Below, piece by piece: positions 5,250-6,228 of a stretch of DNA of 6,228 bases. Below the pieces are notes generated by a model. It worked only from the letters and a program-made list of their open reading frames with translations, was not told the origin of the DNA and ran no database searches. The translations under genes were made by a program, and so were the position numbers. This DNA is from Deltaproteobacteria bacterium. GTDB lineage: Bacteria; Myxococcota_A; UBA9160. The stretch is taken from NCBI GenBank assembly GCA_003520425.1, contig DOUU01000038.1:1-6228 (forward strand), written 5' to 3'. Each line of letters starts with the position of its first letter. The stretch's first letter is position 1.

Positions 5250-6228
5250 TCAAGAGGCCTCGCCGTCGAGGCCGATCCACTCCCGCAGCTCCGCGACGGG
5301 GACGCGCTGGAGGAACTCTGCGACGGGCTCGCCCGCGTGCGCATGGGCGCGGATCGCCGCGAAAAGGCCCACGAGCGCGGGCACCATCCTCTCTGCGGGG
5401 AGGCGCTCGCAGAGAACTCTCGCGAGCCGGCTGCCTTCGCGCGCGCCACCCACGAGGATCACGTGGTCGTTTTTTCCGTAGCCGTAGATTCCGATCTCCG
5501 CGGTCACGGGCCGAGCACAATTGTTCGGACAGCCCGTCATGCGGATCACCGCATCGATGTCGCCGTAGCCCGCCTCTTCGATGGCATCGATGTAATGGGG
5601 CAAGACATTCTCCGCCTCCGTCATCGCAAGTCCGCAGGTCGGTTTGGCGGGACAGGCCATGGCATTGCGGCGCACGAGCGAGAGGGCTTCCGGCCGCGGC
5701 ACGCCGTGGGCATCGAGAATGCGCTCGAGCGCGGCCCGGTCCCGGATGTTGCAGAGCAGCACGTCCTGCTGCGCGGTGAGCCGCACGCCCAGGCCGAGCT
5801 CGCAGACCGCGGCTCGCACCCCTTGACGCAGCAGGGGATGCATCCGGCCGTTCTCCACCGAGATGCCGTAGTAGCCGCGTCCGTCACGCTGGGGATGCCA
5901 GCCGAGATGAAGATTCATCTTCGGCAGCGGCTGCGGCGTGGCATCCTCGAGGGCGAGCCCAAAGCGCGCCCGCAGCTCGTCCTTCACGACCTCGACCCCG
6001 AGACGCCGGATGGTGTACTTCCAACGCGCCATTCGGCGGTCCTTCCGCTCCCCGTGCTCCTTTTGCAAAATGGCGATGGCCCGCGTCGCCTCGACCACCT
6101 GGGCGCGGGGAATCCGGCCGAGATAGAGCCCGAGGAGCGGCGCGGTCGTCGGCTGGTTGTGCGTGAGGCCGAGCCCCCCGCCGGAGTAGAAGTCGAACAG
6201 GCTCCCGTCGCTACGGCCGCCACTCACG
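5250..6228 (-). CDS. Siroheme [4Fe-4S] sulfite reductase-like hemoprotein (C-terminal part, 5' truncated)
   Basis: This belongs to the assimilatory sulfite/nitrite reductase family, which performs a six-electron reduction of sulfite to sulfide (or nitrite to ammonia) at a siroheme coupled to a 4Fe-4S cluster. The frame is open to the right edge; the GTG at 6227 is probably internal, so about the first third to half of the protein lies outside. Counting from that GTG (325 residues), the visible features are GGGLGLTHN (16-24), RMARWKYTI (65-73, the active-site basic region), LHLGWHPQRDGRGYYGI (106-122, a ferredoxin-like repeat) and the four cluster ligands C192-x5-C198 (ACPAKPTCGLA) and C233-x3-C237 (TGCPNNCARP). 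The CARP ending and the PTCGLA block resemble sulfite more than nitrite reductases, so sulfite is favoured but not proved. The electron donor, ferredoxin or a flavoprotein subunit, cannot be read here. The stop is TGA at 5252-5250, and cofG follows on the same strand. Confidence 0.88.
   Translation of the reverse strand, partial: VSGGRSDGSLFDFYSGGGLGLTHNQPTTAPLLGLYLGRIPRAQVVEATRAIAILQKEHGERKDRRMARWKYTIRRLGVEVVKDELRARFGLALEDATPQPLPKMNLHLGWHPQRDGRGYYGISVENGRMHPLLRQGVRAAVCELGLGVRLTAQQDVLLCNIRDRAALERILDAHGVPRPEALSLVRRNAMACPAKPTCGLAMTEAENVLPHYIDAIEEAGYGDIDAVIRMTGCPNNCARPVTAEIGIYGYGKNDHVILVGGAREGSRLARVLCERLPAERMVPALVGLFAAIRAHAHAGEPVAEFLQRVPVAELREWIGLDGEAS

Overview
The window is GC-rich, with strongly G/C-biased third codon positions and many spurious long open frames on both strands. 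It carries five real protein genes and no RNA genes, mobile elements or CRISPR arrays that I can see. It looks like a chromosomal piece of a high-GC bacterium that makes the deazaflavin cofactor F420. The split cofG/cofH pair (instead of the actinobacterial fusion FbiC), next to a c-di-GMP phosphodiesterase with a degenerate GGDEF domain, suggests an uncultured proteobacterial, myxobacterial or related lineage. That placement is an inference from gene content, not from a marker gene.

Layout. Plus strand, left half: the C-terminal ~310 residues of a metal-dependent amidohydrolase, whose start lies left of the window (1-931). A non-coding stretch of about 355 bases with several possible hairpins follows (932-1286). 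Then comes an EAL-domain protein with a degenerate GGDEF domain (about 1287-2582, start uncertain). Minus strand, right half, read right to left: the C-terminal ~325 residues of a siroheme [4Fe-4S] sulfite/nitrite reductase, whose start lies right of the window (5250-6228), a 73-80 base gap, then cofG (3923-5173) and cofH (2673-3923). The two strands converge on a 90-base gap (2583-2672) that holds two adjacent GC hairpins.

Function. CofG and CofH are the two radical-SAM enzymes that together build the F420 chromophore (7,8-didemethyl-8-hydroxy-5-deazariboflavin, Fo) from tyrosine and the riboflavin intermediate 5-amino-6-ribitylamino-uracil. They are encoded as a TAATG-overlapping, translationally coupled pair. 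The reductase gene upstream on the same strand probably shares a transcript with them, but a biochemical link between sulfite reduction and F420 is not shown by the sequence. The EAL protein keeps all the catalytic residues I could check and should hydrolyse c-di-GMP. The amidohydrolase substrate is unknown.

I do not see an undescribed system here. The items most worth checking are the cofactor F420/sulfite reductase neighbourhood, the FbiC-like split gene pair, and the structured leader and unclear start of the EAL gene.
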